64,000 nucleotides of DNA from Psychrobacter alimentarius (lineage in GTDB: Bacteria > Pseudomonadota > Gammaproteobacteria > Pseudomonadales > Moraxellaceae). Positions 18,262 through 28,614 of the stretch are shown here, piece by piece. Numbering within the stretch: position 1 is the stretch's first letter; each line of letters opens with the position of its first letter. The stretch covers positions 2,728,001-2,792,000 of the forward strand of contig NZ_CP014945.1 in NCBI RefSeq assembly GCF_001606025.1, read 5' to 3'. The notes beneath the pieces were generated by a model that saw only the letters and a list, made by a program, of their open reading frames with translations, did not search any database and was not told where the DNA came from. A program made the translations under genes and the position numbers.

Positions 18262-19284
18262 CTACAGTGTTTGCGCCAAAATGTGCCAGCACAGAGAGTC
18301 AAAATCCATACCACGAGCTTTGGCTGCCATCGGAACCAAGCTGTGACTGGTCATGCCTGGTACAGTATTGATTTCAAGCAACCAAAAGTTGCCTGCTTCA
18401 TCTTGCATGGCGTCAATACGCCCCCACCCTTTTGCATCAACTGCACGAAAGGCTGCAAGACTCAAAGCTTGTAGATGCTTTTCATCTGCTTCATTCAATC
18501 CGCATGGAATATAGTAACTGGTATCGTTACGGTTATACTTGGCATCAAAATCGTAGAAGTTTGTGATATCAGCCGGTTCAAGACGAATGACGGGGTAAGC
18601 TTCGTCATCGATAATGACAATCGTGAATTCTCGTCCCGTGATCCAGCGCTCTGCCATCACGGCATCCCCGCACTGTACCGCTGTTGCATAGGCAGCAGGA
18701 AGCTCGTCGAGATGATTGACTTTTGTCATACCAATACTAGAGCCTTCATGTACAGGCTTGATGATTAGGGGCAGCCCAAGCGTGTTGACCACTTGCTGCC
18801 AATCAGTATCTGCTGTCAACAATGAAAATGGCGCAGTTGATAGGCCGCATCCTTGCCATAGCTGTTTGGTACGTACTTTATCCATACCTAATGCAGAGGC
18901 TAAAATACCTGAACCTGTTTGTGGAATATCAAACCATTGCAACACGCCTTGTAGCAAACCATCTTCACCACCACGACCATGCAATACATTGAATACGCGA
19001 TCATACGCACGTAATTCAGTGATATCTTGATCCTTAGGATCAAAATGAGTCGCGTCAATTCCTTGATTTTGTAGCGACTGCAATACTGCCGCACCACTAT
19101 CTAAAGACACACTACGTTCATTACTACTACCGCCATAGACCACGGCCACTTTACCAAACTGGCTCGTATTCTTGTTATTATGGTTGGCAGTGTTTAGAGC
19201 GGCATCCTGTGTGATATGCGTGTCTGTATTACTATTAGATTGATTATCATGGTTTACGTTTTTTTGCGCGTTATTCGTTGTCAT
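18262..19284 (-). CDS. ddl: D-alanine--D-alanine ligase
   Basis: ATP-grasp enzyme making the D-Ala-D-Ala dipeptide of the peptidoglycan stem. The core begins near residue 44 with KVAVVYGGSSNERSVSLDSG, then LHGRGGEDG, KPVHEGSSIGM, EFTIVIIDDEAYPVIRLEP and the metal-binding LLEINTVPGMTSHSLVPMAA. The first 43 residues are an Asn/Thr/His-rich, probably disordered extension. The ATG at 19284 has a good AGGAAC site, so the extension appears genuine. It lies 27 bp downstream of murC. Confidence 0.95.
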   Translation of the reverse strand: MTTNNAQKNVNHDNQSNSNTDTHITQDAALNTANHNNKNTSQFGKVAVVYGGSSNERSVSLDSGAAVLQSLQNQGIDATHFDPKDQDITELRAYDRVFNVLHGRGGEDGLLQGVLQWFDIPQTGSGILASALGMDKVRTKQLWQGCGLSTAPFSLLTADTDWQQVVNTLGLPLIIKPVHEGSSIGMTKVNHLDELPAAYATAVQCGDAVMAERWITGREFTIVIIDDEAYPVIRLEPADITNFYDFDAKYNRNDTSYYIPCGLNEADEKHLQALSLAAFRAVDAKGWGRIDAMQDEAGNFWLLEINTVPGMTSHSLVPMAAKARGMDFDSLCWHILAQTL

Positions 19285-19311
19285 GGGGATAGTTCCTAAA
19301 AGTCTTTTAGC

Positions 19312-20751
19312 TTATTGAATATAGAGATTGTTGGCAGCCAAATCGATGGCTATCTGCCCTATGTTACCAGCACCTTGGGTAATAAGCATGTCATTGGATT
19401 TTAATAAACGCTGCATCACAGGCGCCAAATTATCTTTATCTATAATCGTTGGCTCCACTTCCCCGCGTAATCGAATACTACGTGCCAATGACTTGGTATC
19501 AGCCCCTGTAATTGGACTTTCACCAGCCGCATATACTTCTAATAATAGTAGCTCATCAACGCTTGACAATACCTCGACAAAATCATCATAACAGTCACGT
19601 GTACGGCTGTAACGATGCGGTTGAAACAACATGACCAATCGGCGGTCAGGGAAACTTTGACGTGCCGCCTTGATGGTCGCATCCACCTCTTTTGGATGAT
19701 GACCATAATCGTCAATCAATAAGACATTGCCATCATCTATGTCCACACAGGCATGTTGCTCAAAGCGGCGTCCAACTCCTTGGAATTTTTGCAGAGCGCG
19801 TTTGATAGCCTCATCATCTACGCCTTCGTCAGTCGCCATGGTAATCGCAGCAAGCGCATTGTAAACGTTGTGCGTACCAGGAATGTTGAGCGTCAAACGT
19901 AAAGGATCACGATCACGGCGCAATACGGTAAAGTGTGTCTTGGTTCCCTCAGTTACCAAGTCGACTGCCTGTACATCATTAAATGGTTCTAGACCAAAGG
20001 TAAGTACAGGGCGACCAATATCATCAATCATGGCATATAAATCAGGATCATCACCACAGACCACCGCCAAACCATAAAATGGCATATTGTGTAAAAACTG
20101 AATATAAGCCGCTTTTAATTTGTCAAAGCTGTTGCCATAGGTTTCCATATGATCTTGGTCGATGTTGGTCACAATCGCTGCCATCGGACGCAATGATAAG
20201 AAAGATGCATCGGATTCGTCGGCTTCTGCCACCAAAAAACGGCTACTACCAAGCGCAGCATTTTTGCCAGAAGCATTCAATTTACCGCCAATCACATACG
20301 TCGGATCAAGCTGTCCTTCTGCCATCATCGTAGTCAGCAAACTGGTTGTGGTAGTTTTACCATGCGCACCGGCAACCGCAATACCATGGCGATAGCGCAT
20401 CAACTCACCAAGCATATCTGCACGGCGTACGACTGGCAGACGCGCTTCAAGTGCTGCTTTTACTTCAGGATTGCTACGATCGATTGCTGAAGACACAACG
20501 ATGACATCGGCATTGGCAATGTTTTTAGAATCGTGACCGATGGATATCTTGATACCGATTTGCGCGAGACGTCTGGTCACTAAGCTATCACTGATATCAG
20601 AACCGCTCACTTGATAACCCTGATTATTCATTACCTCAGCAATCCCGCACATACCCGAACCGCCAATACCAATAAAATGCAAATGCTGAATGCGGCGCAT
20701 CTCTGGTATTTCAATCAAACGCTTGGGTAGAGCTTTTGCTGGGGTAGACAT
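19312..20751 (-). CDS. murC: UDP-N-acetylmuramate--L-alanine ligase MurC
   Basis: Cytoplasmic Mur ligase adding the first residue of the stem peptide. The UDP-binding [14 protein letters not shown] is near residue 30. The ATP-binding [17 protein letters not shown] is intact, as are DQDHMETYG and [14 protein letters not shown] in the C-terminal domain. The ATG at 20751 ([12 protein letters not shown]) preceded by AAGAGA gives 479 residues; the longer frame would need a TTG at 20775. Order murG-murC-ddl is canonical. Confidence 0.96.
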   Translation of the reverse strand: MSTPAKALPKRLIEIPEMRRIQHLHFIGIGGSGMCGIAEVMNNQGYQVSGSDISDSLVTRRLAQIGIKISIGHDSKNIANADVIVVSSAIDRSNPEVKAALEARLPVVRRADMLGELMRYRHGIAVAGAHGKTTTTSLLTTMMAEGQLDPTYVIGGKLNASGKNAALGSSRFLVAEADESDASFLSLRPMAAIVTNIDQDHMETYGNSFDKLKAAYIQFLHNMPFYGLAVVCGDDPDLYAMIDDIGRPVLTFGLEPFNDVQAVDLVTEGTKTHFTVLRRDRDPLRLTLNIPGTHNVYNALAAITMATDEGVDDEAIKRALQKFQGVGRRFEQHACVDIDDGNVLLIDDYGHHPKEVDATIKAARQSFPDRRLVMLFQPHRYSRTRDCYDDFVEVLSSVDELLLLEVYAAGESPITGADTKSLARSIRLRGEVEPTIIDKDNLAPVMQRLLKSNDMLITQGAGNIGQIAIDLAANNLYIQ

Positions 20752-20850
20752 AAGGGTTCTCTTTATTGAAGACAAATAAGTTAAAGTCGAATAAAATTTA
20801 GTAAATCAAAATAATGGGTTATGACCCCCATGAATAGCAAAACATCCGAG

Positions 20851-21936
20851 CTATAGGGTTTGCCAAATAATATCAGCAACATGCTTACTAGCATGACGAT
20901 TGGCAAGGGCATGACCTTTTTTCGCCATCTCCAAACAGGTATGACGATTCAGTTGACTCAGCTCGTCGCTCAAACGCTGCGGCGTTAGCTCAGATTGCGG
21001 TAATAAAATCGCGGCATCATGCATGGTTAATGTGCGCGCATTCGCCGTTTGATGATCATCAACGGCGTGCGGCAGGGGCACAAAGATAGCAGCCATACCG
21101 ACGTTTTGAATTTCAGTAACGGTCAATGCCCCTGCTCTGCAAACAATCATATCTGCCCAATTATAAGCAGCGGCCATGTCATTGATAAAGGGCTGGACCA
21201 CGCATTTATGCTGACTCAAATCCTGCGCATCATAAGCCGCTTGTGTTGCGGCCTCATTATTACGTCCACATTGATGGCGAACTTCAAAAGGACGCTCCAT
21301 CAATGCTAGCGCCTTTGGTACAGTATCATTCAATGCTTGAGCACCAAGCGAGCCACCAACGACCAGCAGTTTCAGGGGCGACGTATCATTCACATCATAA
21401 CGAACGCTAGGCTCATCGACACCCGTGATAGTATTACGCACAGGATTGCCTACTGTTTCAACTTTTGAATCCAGCTCACTATGAGCAAAGGTATGCTCAA
21501 ACGCTTGCAATACTTTGGTGGCGATTTTTGATAAGTAACGATTGCTCATGCCAGCAATGGCATTTTGTTCATGGATAATCAATGGCGTCTTTGTGAGGCG
21601 CGCCGCGATACCACCAGGCGCTGTCACGTAACCGCCAAAGCCAACCACCACATCAATCTGATTGCTACGGATGATTCTGACCGTCGCCATCGTGGCTGAT
21701 AACAACGCCATTGGCAGTTTCAACAAGCGCCCAACACCTTTGCCGCGCAGCCCTTGCATATCGATGGCATGAAAGCGATAACCTGTCGGTTCGACCAGAC
21801 CGTTTTCCATCCCATGCGGCGTTCCGAGCCAATGAATGACAGCACCGCGTTTGACAAGCTCTTCACTCACGGCCAACGCTGGAAACACGTGTCCGCCTGT
21901 GCCAGCAGCCATCATTAATATATGCGGTGTCTTCAT
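20851..21936 (-). CDS. murG: Undecaprenyl-PP-MurNAc-pentapeptide N-acetylglucosaminyltransferase MurG
   Basis: Inner-leaflet glycosyltransferase converting lipid I to lipid II. The glycine-rich MMAAGTGGHVFPALAVSEEL, the second loop GVGRLLKLP / GFGGYVTAPGGIAARL, IHEQNAIAGMSNRYL and the donor-site GGSLGAQALND plus CRAGALTVTEI are all visible. 361 residues fits the family. The ATG at 21936 follows AGGCAGG. It is first of the dcw genes in this window; further upstream genes of the usual cluster are absent here. Confidence 0.96.
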   Translation of the reverse strand: MKTPHILMMAAGTGGHVFPALAVSEELVKRGAVIHWLGTPHGMENGLVEPTGYRFHAIDMQGLRGKGVGRLLKLPMALLSATMATVRIIRSNQIDVVVGFGGYVTAPGGIAARLTKTPLIIHEQNAIAGMSNRYLSKIATKVLQAFEHTFAHSELDSKVETVGNPVRNTITGVDEPSVRYDVNDTSPLKLLVVGGSLGAQALNDTVPKALALMERPFEVRHQCGRNNEAATQAAYDAQDLSQHKCVVQPFINDMAAAYNWADMIVCRAGALTVTEIQNVGMAAIFVPLPHAVDDHQTANARTLTMHDAAILLPQSELTPQRLSDELSQLNRHTCLEMAKKGHALANRHASKHVADIIWQTL

Positions 21937-22290
21937 GAACGCCTGCCTATCTTTTCTGTATTAATATGAATAACTTATTATCCCCTACTCTTCTGACATC
22001 TCGACGAATAAGGGCCCTACAAAAACTCGCATAGTATAGAGTAAATCATCGGCTGATATACAGCACTTTATGCATGGTTGACAACAAAAATCCAAGCCGT
22101 GAACAATCGCGACTTGGCTTTGATTAATCAGTCTTAACAATCCCCAAGACGCTCAGAAATCCTGCCCCGACAATGTTTGAAATAAGAGGTCGTTTGAAAT
22201 AAAGCGTCATAACCAAATATCTTAGCACAATCATTTTTAGCCATTGTGCACGTACCTTAGCGATAAATTACTCTATCGTTGCTATTTGGC
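21937..22290. other. gshB-murG intergenic region
   Basis: 354 bp holding a terminator for gshB (22086-22117) and presumably the promoter for the murG-murC-ddl operon. Nothing coding seen. Confidence 0.5.
22086..22117 (-). terminator. Rho-independent terminator after gshB
   Basis: Stem CCAAGCCG / CGACTTGG (one G-U pair) with an A5 run on its left, which reads as a T-tract on the minus strand. Confidence 0.6.
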
Positions 22291-23262
22291 TTAAATTGCC
22301 ATTTTATTTTCGATTGCCACAATGAAGTCTGTTGCAATGTCAGTACCGCACTGATCGTCAATCTCGCGCACACAAGTCGGACTGGTGACATTGATTTCAG
22401 TAATTCGGCCACCGATTAAGTCCAAACCGACGAACATCAGACCTTTTTCTTTTACAATTGGGGCTACCACTTCTGCCACTTGGCGCTCGATATCAGTCAA
22501 AGGCATGGCAACACCGCTACCACCAGCAGCGAGATTACCACGCGTCTCGCCTTTGGTTGGAATACGAGCCAAGCTATAATCTATCACGACACCATCGACG
22601 ATTAATACACGCTTATCGCCTTCTTTAATTTCTGGCAAATAACGCTGCGCCATGATTGGTAGAGTTTCAAGCTCCGTTAGCATCTCAAGCGTCACGCCAA
22701 TATTGGGGCTATCAGCGGTCAAGCGGAAGATACCCGTACCGCCCATACCATCCAATGGCTTGACGATGACATCTTGTTGCTCGGTGATAAACTGACGAAT
22801 ATGCGCCTGCTTGCTGGTCACAATCGTTGGGCTCATATAATCGCTAAACCACGTGGCAAACAATTTCTCATTACAGTCTCGAATCGCTTGTGGGTCATTG
22901 ACCACTAGCACACCTGCCGCTTTGGCATGATCAAGCATATACGTGGCATAAATGAAGCGCATGTCAAACGGTGGATCTTTACGCATCAAAATCACGTCAT
23001 AGTCGCTAACCAAACCCGTTGACTTATCACCCAGTGTATAAAAGTCTTGCGGGTCGCGTTTGACGGTGACAGGCTGCGTATCCACCATCAGCTCGCCACG
23101 ATTCAACCACAAATCATGAATCTGACAGTAGCCCAGACTGTGACCACGATCTTGAGCGGCCCACATCATCGCTAAGCTGGTGTCTTTTTTATAATTAACC
23201 CGCTCGATTGGATCCATGATAATAAGTATTTTTAAGGATTTTTTTTGATTTTCTTGACTCAT
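22291..23262 (-). CDS. gshB: Glutathione synthase
   Basis: ATP-grasp ligase joining gamma-glutamylcysteine and glycine. The N-terminal ILIIMDPIERVNYKKDTSLAM is diagnostic. It is followed by LMRKDPPFDMRFIYAT, KPLDGMGGTGIFR (ATP loop) and the C-terminal EINVTSPTCVREID. The ATG at 23262 gives 323 residues; the longer frame begins with a GTG four codons upstream. Same strand as pyrE upstream and murG downstream. Confidence 0.96.
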   Translation of the reverse strand: MSQENQKKSLKILIIMDPIERVNYKKDTSLAMMWAAQDRGHSLGYCQIHDLWLNRGELMVDTQPVTVKRDPQDFYTLGDKSTGLVSDYDVILMRKDPPFDMRFIYATYMLDHAKAAGVLVVNDPQAIRDCNEKLFATWFSDYMSPTIVTSKQAHIRQFITEQQDVIVKPLDGMGGTGIFRLTADSPNIGVTLEMLTELETLPIMAQRYLPEIKEGDKRVLIVDGVVIDYSLARIPTKGETRGNLAAGGSGVAMPLTDIERQVAEVVAPIVKEKGLMFVGLDLIGGRITEINVTSPTCVREIDDQCGTDIATDFIVAIENKMAI

Positions 23263-23371
23263 GGTAAGGCTCACTTACGTTGTATGATAAATAGACAAAT
23301 ATAGGCGACTCAGTTAACACGCTCATTCTGCCAGCTTCTAGCCGTCGCCTATAAAAACGTTCTACAACAAA

Positions 23372-24073
23372 CTATACGCCGTACTGCTCACGATAATGCT
23401 GCATTTTTGCAAGTTGTGTCGCATCTTTATGCTGACTATGTTCGTCTGCCAAATAACTGATTAAGTCATCGATATCGACCAAAGCACGCACAGGCACTTG
23501 TAATGTCGTGGCAAGCTCTTGAATCGCCGAATGCTCAGCTTGGCCTTTTTCTTTACGATCAAGCGCCACGATAATACCAGCAACACTTGCGCCTGCTTGC
23601 TCTAAAATCTCGACCACTTCGCGCATGGCTGTACCTGCGGTAATCACGTCATCAAGTACCCAGACGGCTTTGCCACTGACATCAGCACCAACCAAATTAC
23701 CCCCTTCACCATGGGTTTTGGCTTCTTTGCGGTTATAACCCCACTTGGCATTGATACCATGATGCAGCCATAGTGCTTGTGCAGTTGCTGCCACAAAGGG
23801 AATACCTTTGTACGCTGCACCAAAAATAACCAGCTCTTGCTGATTAGTACCCTCATTCGTAGTTATTTGCTCAGCTAAGGCATCTGCATAACCGCGTGCT
23901 AATAACGACAACATCTCACCTGTGGCAAGCAGACCGGCATTAAAAAAATAAGGACTGATGCGGCCAGATTTGAGTACAAATTCACCAAATTTTAAAACTT
24001 GATTGTCTAAAGCCAGCTGAATAAAAGCATGAGAAGAAAAGTCTGGGTTTAGAGAATGTTGAGTGTTTGGCAT
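23372..24073 (-). CDS. pyrE: Orotate phosphoribosyltransferase
   Basis: Fifth step of pyrimidine synthesis, orotate plus PRPP to OMP. The PRPP-binding motif appears as VWVLDDVITAGTAMREVVE. The N-terminal ALDNQVLKFGEFVLKSGRISPYFFNAG and YKGIPFVAATAQAL are typical of PyrE. 233 residues, slightly longer than the 213 of E. coli. Start ATG at 24073 after AGGAAT. The preceding unrecognised gene ends 61 bp upstream, so the two may be cotranscribed. Confidence 0.96.
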   Translation of the reverse strand: MPNTQHSLNPDFSSHAFIQLALDNQVLKFGEFVLKSGRISPYFFNAGLLATGEMLSLLARGYADALAEQITTNEGTNQQELVIFGAAYKGIPFVAATAQALWLHHGINAKWGYNRKEAKTHGEGGNLVGADVSGKAVWVLDDVITAGTAMREVVEILEQAGASVAGIIVALDRKEKGQAEHSAIQELATTLQVPVRALVDIDDLISYLADEHSQHKDATQLAKMQHYREQYGV

Positions 24074-24134
24074 TATGGCATTCCTATTAGCAAAAAGAAG
24101 GGCAAAAAATTTGCGTTATTGTACGCATTACTCA

Positions 24135-25127
24135 TCAGCTTGACCAACCATTGATGTCATAATCTTGCATATTGGGATAACGAGTCAACAAGCCATTGCG
24201 CGATGACACATTGAAATAGCATTGGCCATCCGCACTGACTTGTATATCCCAGCCCAAATGATAGGCAGCAACGATAACATGTCCTACAAAAATTCGTATT
24301 TGGCGGTACGCATGACGCTGCGCAGGTTCAAGAGTGATTTGGCTAAGGACATAACTGCGTATGTGTTGACACAGTTGTGCTGCACTATAACGGTCATTGA
24401 TACTTTTACGCGTATCACATTGCTTTAAAGCATGAACGGCAGCGCTACAAGCCATAATATCAGTCGCCAAACTGCCTTCACCCGTCTCAAACACTTGTGG
24501 CTGTAAAACGACTTGCCAATCATCCGCGTAAAGACTATTGAGCAGCTCATCTGGATTATAGCGTTTGGTCAGCACCCGTAAAGAGGTAGATGTAACGCCA
24601 GTATGCTTATCTGTAATTTCAGCCACCTCAGTTGGTAAATCATTCAAGGTAAAACCGTAGCGATGCAGTTTTGGATACGCCCGAATCGCTTGCTGTATGT
24701 CCGACATATCCAACAAGGTCATGTCATGTAGGGGCGATAATAGTGGCTGCTCACTGTGATTTTGATAAAAACTGGCTGGTAAGTCGATCAATTGAGCCGC
24801 TTTTAACAGCGATAAATGCTCAGACAACGCCTCTGACGCAATCAATCCCCACTTTGATAGGCTATCTTTACTAGGCTGATAAAATCGTACCGAGTGCCCA
24901 TAAAGCCTGCGCAACTGCTCATTGAGTCGTCTTGACGGTTCAGGGATATCTGTTAACGGTCTGGCAGGATCGACGGGTGACTGAGCGGGATCAAAATTAG
25001 GGTGCACAATCGCAGGTGAGCTGTTATCGGATAAAACACAAGACCGCTCATCTTCTGCGCGCTTACTGCCTTCTGCAAAAAAGTCAGCATGAGGCATGCG
25101 ATTGTCAGAAGTAGAAGGCTGAGTCAT
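24135..25127 (-). CDS. Unrecognised 330-residue cytoplasmic protein
   Basis: I do not recognise this protein. It has no signal peptide or TM segment. Residues 1-65 look disordered, rich in Ser, Pro and Asp. From about residue 66 to the end it appears folded, alternating helical (RLNEQLRRLYGHSVRFYQ; SEALSEHLSLLKAAQLI) and strand-like parts (DDWQVVLQPQVFE; GWDIQVSADGQCYFNVSS). The long continuous frame, an AGAGAG site before the ATG and normal codon use support a real gene. It sits between the YeeZ-like gene and pyrE in one orientation. Confidence 0.75.
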   Translation of the reverse strand: MTQPSTSDNRMPHADFFAEGSKRAEDERSCVLSDNSSPAIVHPNFDPAQSPVDPARPLTDIPEPSRRLNEQLRRLYGHSVRFYQPSKDSLSKWGLIASEALSEHLSLLKAAQLIDLPASFYQNHSEQPLLSPLHDMTLLDMSDIQQAIRAYPKLHRYGFTLNDLPTEVAEITDKHTGVTSTSLRVLTKRYNPDELLNSLYADDWQVVLQPQVFETGEGSLATDIMACSAAVHALKQCDTRKSINDRYSAAQLCQHIRSYVLSQITLEPAQRHAYRQIRIFVGHVIVAAYHLGWDIQVSADGQCYFNVSSRNGLLTRYPNMQDYDINGWSS

Positions 25128-25211
25128 GAAATCTCTCTAAAAAATAAAATTTAAAACAAGGCAAGCCGAACGCTGATACTAGGCCAAATTTAGGCTTACT
25201 CTAGACCTAGT

Positions 25212-26051
25212 TTAAGCTTGATGGTGCAAAATATCACGGTAGCCTACTTGCCAATCAGGATAGTCCAGCCAAGCTAATGGAATGTTGCTGTGTAAGCGTT
25301 TTCCTGTCACAGCTGTTTTTGTCTGATCGATAGTAGGCGGTATTTCATCCACCTGTTTGCTGAGCCAAGTGGTCAACTCAAAAGTCGTGACTGGCAGATA
25401 GTCAGTGGCTAGATAGATAGGTCTTGGTGCATCGCACATTAATACATTGGCAATAATATTAACCAAATCACGATCCATAATACGATTGCTCCAATGCTCT
25501 GCTGCCACTGGCTCTTTTTGTGACTCCTTGGCTTTACGCAAACGCATGAGGCGCGCGCGCCCATAAATGCCGCTGGGACGAATGATAATCGCCTTATCCC
25601 CAAAACCTTGTTGCAATACTTGTTCTGCTTGTAGGATAACTTTTGACGCGTCACGCTTAGGTGTCAGAGGCACCGTATGTTCATCAATCCATTCACCATT
25701 ATCTTGACCATAGACGCCCGTTGACGAGATAAAAACAATGCGCTCAAGCTCAGTGAGTTTCTCACTAAGTTGTGCTAAGTGCTGATTGATGGCCAAATAG
25801 CTCCTGTGATAGCTACTGGTAGAGTATTCATCAGGCGTCACAATAACGGCAATATGAGTAAAGCCCTGCAATTGCTCAGCAGTAATCGTTGATGCATCGG
25901 CTTGCATAAACATCGCTTTATCGCTCAAATCATAACGATGACGCTCACCACGTGCCAATCCAGTGACGCTTTTATTGTTTTGCGCCAGTTTATTGGTCAC
26001 TGGTAAGCCAATATCACCTTGGCCAATAATCAGAAATTTTTGAGTGCTCAT
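25212..26051 (-). CDS. YeeZ-like NAD(P)-dependent epimerase/dehydratase-fold protein
   Basis: Rossmann-fold protein of the extended SDR type, 279 residues. The nucleotide-binding N-terminus is KFLIIGQGDIGLPVTNKL, and the conserved FISSTGVYGQDNGEWIDE plus IIRPSGIYG match YeeZ-like proteins. The canonical active-site YxxxK is not seen in the normal place, as in other YeeZ relatives; substrate unknown. The ATG at 26051 follows AAGGATGCAGG. Confidence 0.75.
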   Translation of the reverse strand: MSTQKFLIIGQGDIGLPVTNKLAQNNKSVTGLARGERHRYDLSDKAMFMQADASTITAEQLQGFTHIAVIVTPDEYSTSSYHRSYLAINQHLAQLSEKLTELERIVFISSTGVYGQDNGEWIDEHTVPLTPKRDASKVILQAEQVLQQGFGDKAIIIRPSGIYGRARLMRLRKAKESQKEPVAAEHWSNRIMDRDLVNIIANVLMCDAPRPIYLATDYLPVTTFELTTWLSKQVDEIPPTIDQTKTAVTGKRLHSNIPLAWLDYPDWQVGYRDILHHQA

Positions 26052-26107
26052 CCTGCATCCTTACCTTTGCCAAATATTTATAGTCAAATCAACATAGAAG
26101 AGTATCA

Positions 26108-26179
26108 GCGAGACTGGGATAAATTTTTTGCAGCCCCTGTCTGCGCAGGCACAGTAAGCAAGGTTTGTACCAGTCTCGC
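26108..26179. repeat. Dispersed palindromic element, copy A
   Basis: 72-bp element bounded by perfect 10-bp inverted ends GCGAGACTGG / CCAGTCTCGC, with the internal hairpin CCTG-TCTG-CGCAGG. Its reverse complement aligns along nearly its full length with copy B at 41788-41864, sharing ACTGGTACAAA, CCTTGCTTACTGTG and GCAAAAAATTTA. It lies between two minus-strand genes. Confidence 0.8.
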
Positions 26180-26232
26180 GTCATAATATCGTGTATCAAC
26201 TTCATTTATTATCGACTATAAAAGCCAAACGT

Positions 26233-28386
26233 CTAAAAGTATCGTCTATACGAGAGTTGTACATCGTCATGATCAGCGACGCGATCTTGCCAGTCATAGC
26301 TGGCGTTCAGACGTAGTGCTTGTTTTTTATCGATATCGTACTGCAACCCTAACGTCGATACCGGCTGCCAGTAATGCCCTCGAACGTCGGATTCGTTACT
26401 GTTGCCATGATACCAATATGGCAGTTGCAATTCAGCCTGCGCACGTAACTGATTGTTAATCTGGTAGCGGCATCCAGCATTGACACCTGTGCCGACGCGA
26501 AAGCCTTTATTGAGACCTCGCCCTGTTTGTGCGGTTCCTGACAAAAAGGTATAGCATAGCTGTGGCGGCATCTCACCTGTATTTGCCTTTGGTGTGCCAA
26601 ACGCCCAAGACCACCCTGACTCATAACCCACACTGCCCACCAAATGATCTGTTCCATTTTCTTGTGAGCCATCGTTGACACGTGTCGCCTCTATTGTTGC
26701 GCCCCATGTCTTGCCTTTTTTGGCAGAATTGATTGGATTAAAAGAGCGGCCGCGAATCAAGGTTACATTTTGCAAGACCACGCTTTTTGGCTGAGAGTCA
26801 CGATGACTTGAGGAGTGGTCGTCTTTATCATATAAGCGCAAGGTGGCAGCAGCACCTCCTAAGTCAAAAAACTGCGGAAATCCTGATGGACGATCGAGGG
26901 TATCATGGTAGCCTGCCCGCACACCAATATCGATATAGTTATTATCGCCGCGTTGACCCATACCCACATAACCAAGTTGCAACGGGTGTCTGTCTATTGG
27001 GTTGTTATCCGATACCGCAATGGAACGCGGTAGCAATGTCTGCTTATTATCTGACATACTTGACACTGGGTTGAGCTGCGCCGATTTAATCTCATTGATC
27101 ATTTGTTTTGCACTATTGTGATAGCCCAGTTGGTCACGCTGCTCCTTCACCTTATTGAGCTGGGCTTGACGTAACGTGCTATCGGCAGGGGTATAATTGG
27201 TGCTACCGAGTAGACTTTCCTTATTTAATAATTGCACCACATCTGATGGAACGACCACATAAGGCAGTTGACTCAATAAATGTTGCTGGGGTCGTACCAC
27301 ATCGATGAGACGTAGAATCTCAGACGCACAATTATCGGTAGCGAAGTAATACGGCAACTCTAAATCTTTGGTTTCCCAAACATGCCTTATGATTTGCTGC
27401 ACCTCGCTTGGTGTCAGATTCAATTGATAAGTCCAAGCATCACGCTCATCATCTTGTATATATTTGGCAAATCTTTCAGGATAGGGGTCTATTTCGATGA
27501 TACTGTCATAGCCACCTATCATAGATTTGACTGCATACACTGGAAAACTGTCTGCTGGATTGCCACCCACTGTATAATTGAGCGCATAAGCATGATGGAT
27601 TTGACTTGGATCAGCCACACTTGCTTTTGAGTCAATACGCAATAACGTATGAGCAAAAGCCGAGGTGGGATTGTCCAAATACTCCTGCGCAAACATAATC
27701 GACAGCTGTTCGGGAGCAAGCTTCTGTGTCCATTCGTCCAGCTCTGGACATTCAGCTGGTAGGCTCGCATCATCAATGGTTAATACATTTTTTAACCAAG
27801 CGACTCGTGCTGGAAAACGACATGAAATGGAGCGGTTGGCTTGGGTGTTAACTCGCTTGTCATTAGTAGTAGAAGACTGTGTCAATTCTTGTGCAAGCAC
27901 AACCAGCATGGCATCCAATTCTGCGCCTGAATCCTGTTGACCACGCTCACTTAAAAAGAAGCTTGGGTCATCAATCAAGCTCTCTGTTTTCTTCTTAGCA
28001 AGAGCGCGATTTTGACCATCATAAAAATACAATAAACGTCGCCATGTTGTATGCTGTGCCAGATTTTCTGTTTTCACCTGTGTGCGCCAGTCAGTTAGCA
28101 ATGATTCCGCTGCACTATTGGGTGGCTGTTGAGCGTCTGTTTGAACATTACTAGACAACGGGACAACAGCCTTAGCAGTGACTACATTCTTTTGTGGCGC
28201 GGTTACTGACTCTGGGGTAGAGTTGTCCGCCAGCTCTCCTGTAGTCACTACTGATAACGGTGTCGGTAAAAAAGCTTGTGATTGGGCAGAAAGCAAAATC
28301 CCTGCGATAGCAACTGGCAAACGTGCTCGCTGACCAATTTTGGTTAAGGTACAATTTACCGACGAAGAGATAGGTTTTATAGACAT
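26233..28386 (-). CDS. DUF4105 protein with C-terminal outer-membrane barrel
   Basis: 717 residues with an N-terminal signal peptide (about 15-38, ending SAQSQA). The DUF4105 region (about residues 200-400) has FAHTLLRID with a candidate catalytic His, HAYALNYTVGG, and FATDNCASEIL with a candidate Cys; a Cys-His acyltransferase or hydrolase mechanism is proposed for this family. From about residue 480 the sequence alternates short amphipathic strands and loops and ends in Phe (LSYRRYF), the usual signal of an outer-membrane beta barrel. Substrate unknown. The gene is divergent from ampD. Confidence 0.7.
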   Translation of the reverse strand: MSIKPISSSVNCTLTKIGQRARLPVAIAGILLSAQSQAFLPTPLSVVTTGELADNSTPESVTAPQKNVVTAKAVVPLSSNVQTDAQQPPNSAAESLLTDWRTQVKTENLAQHTTWRRLLYFYDGQNRALAKKKTESLIDDPSFFLSERGQQDSGAELDAMLVVLAQELTQSSTTNDKRVNTQANRSISCRFPARVAWLKNVLTIDDASLPAECPELDEWTQKLAPEQLSIMFAQEYLDNPTSAFAHTLLRIDSKASVADPSQIHHAYALNYTVGGNPADSFPVYAVKSMIGGYDSIIEIDPYPERFAKYIQDDERDAWTYQLNLTPSEVQQIIRHVWETKDLELPYYFATDNCASEILRLIDVVRPQQHLLSQLPYVVVPSDVVQLLNKESLLGSTNYTPADSTLRQAQLNKVKEQRDQLGYHNSAKQMINEIKSAQLNPVSSMSDNKQTLLPRSIAVSDNNPIDRHPLQLGYVGMGQRGDNNYIDIGVRAGYHDTLDRPSGFPQFFDLGGAAATLRLYDKDDHSSSHRDSQPKSVVLQNVTLIRGRSFNPINSAKKGKTWGATIEATRVNDGSQENGTDHLVGSVGYESGWSWAFGTPKANTGEMPPQLCYTFLSGTAQTGRGLNKGFRVGTGVNAGCRYQINNQLRAQAELQLPYWYHGNSNESDVRGHYWQPVSTLGLQYDIDKKQALRLNASYDWQDRVADHDDVQLSYRRYF

Positions 28387-28614
28387 GGGGTAAAACCTCG
28401 CACGTTATGATTCACACGCTGCTTGCGCAATTAGGAGTTTGGGTAATCGTATTTGCTAAATGGCTGGATTGAATAAATCATTAATATAACTATTTTGAAA
28501 ACCGCTTAAACCTTGACCATTTTAACCGATAGATCATGCTGATTTTTTTATACAAATCCATCAAATAAAAGCATCAACACGGTACTTGTTTACTACTTAT
28601 TAAAAGAGAACGTT

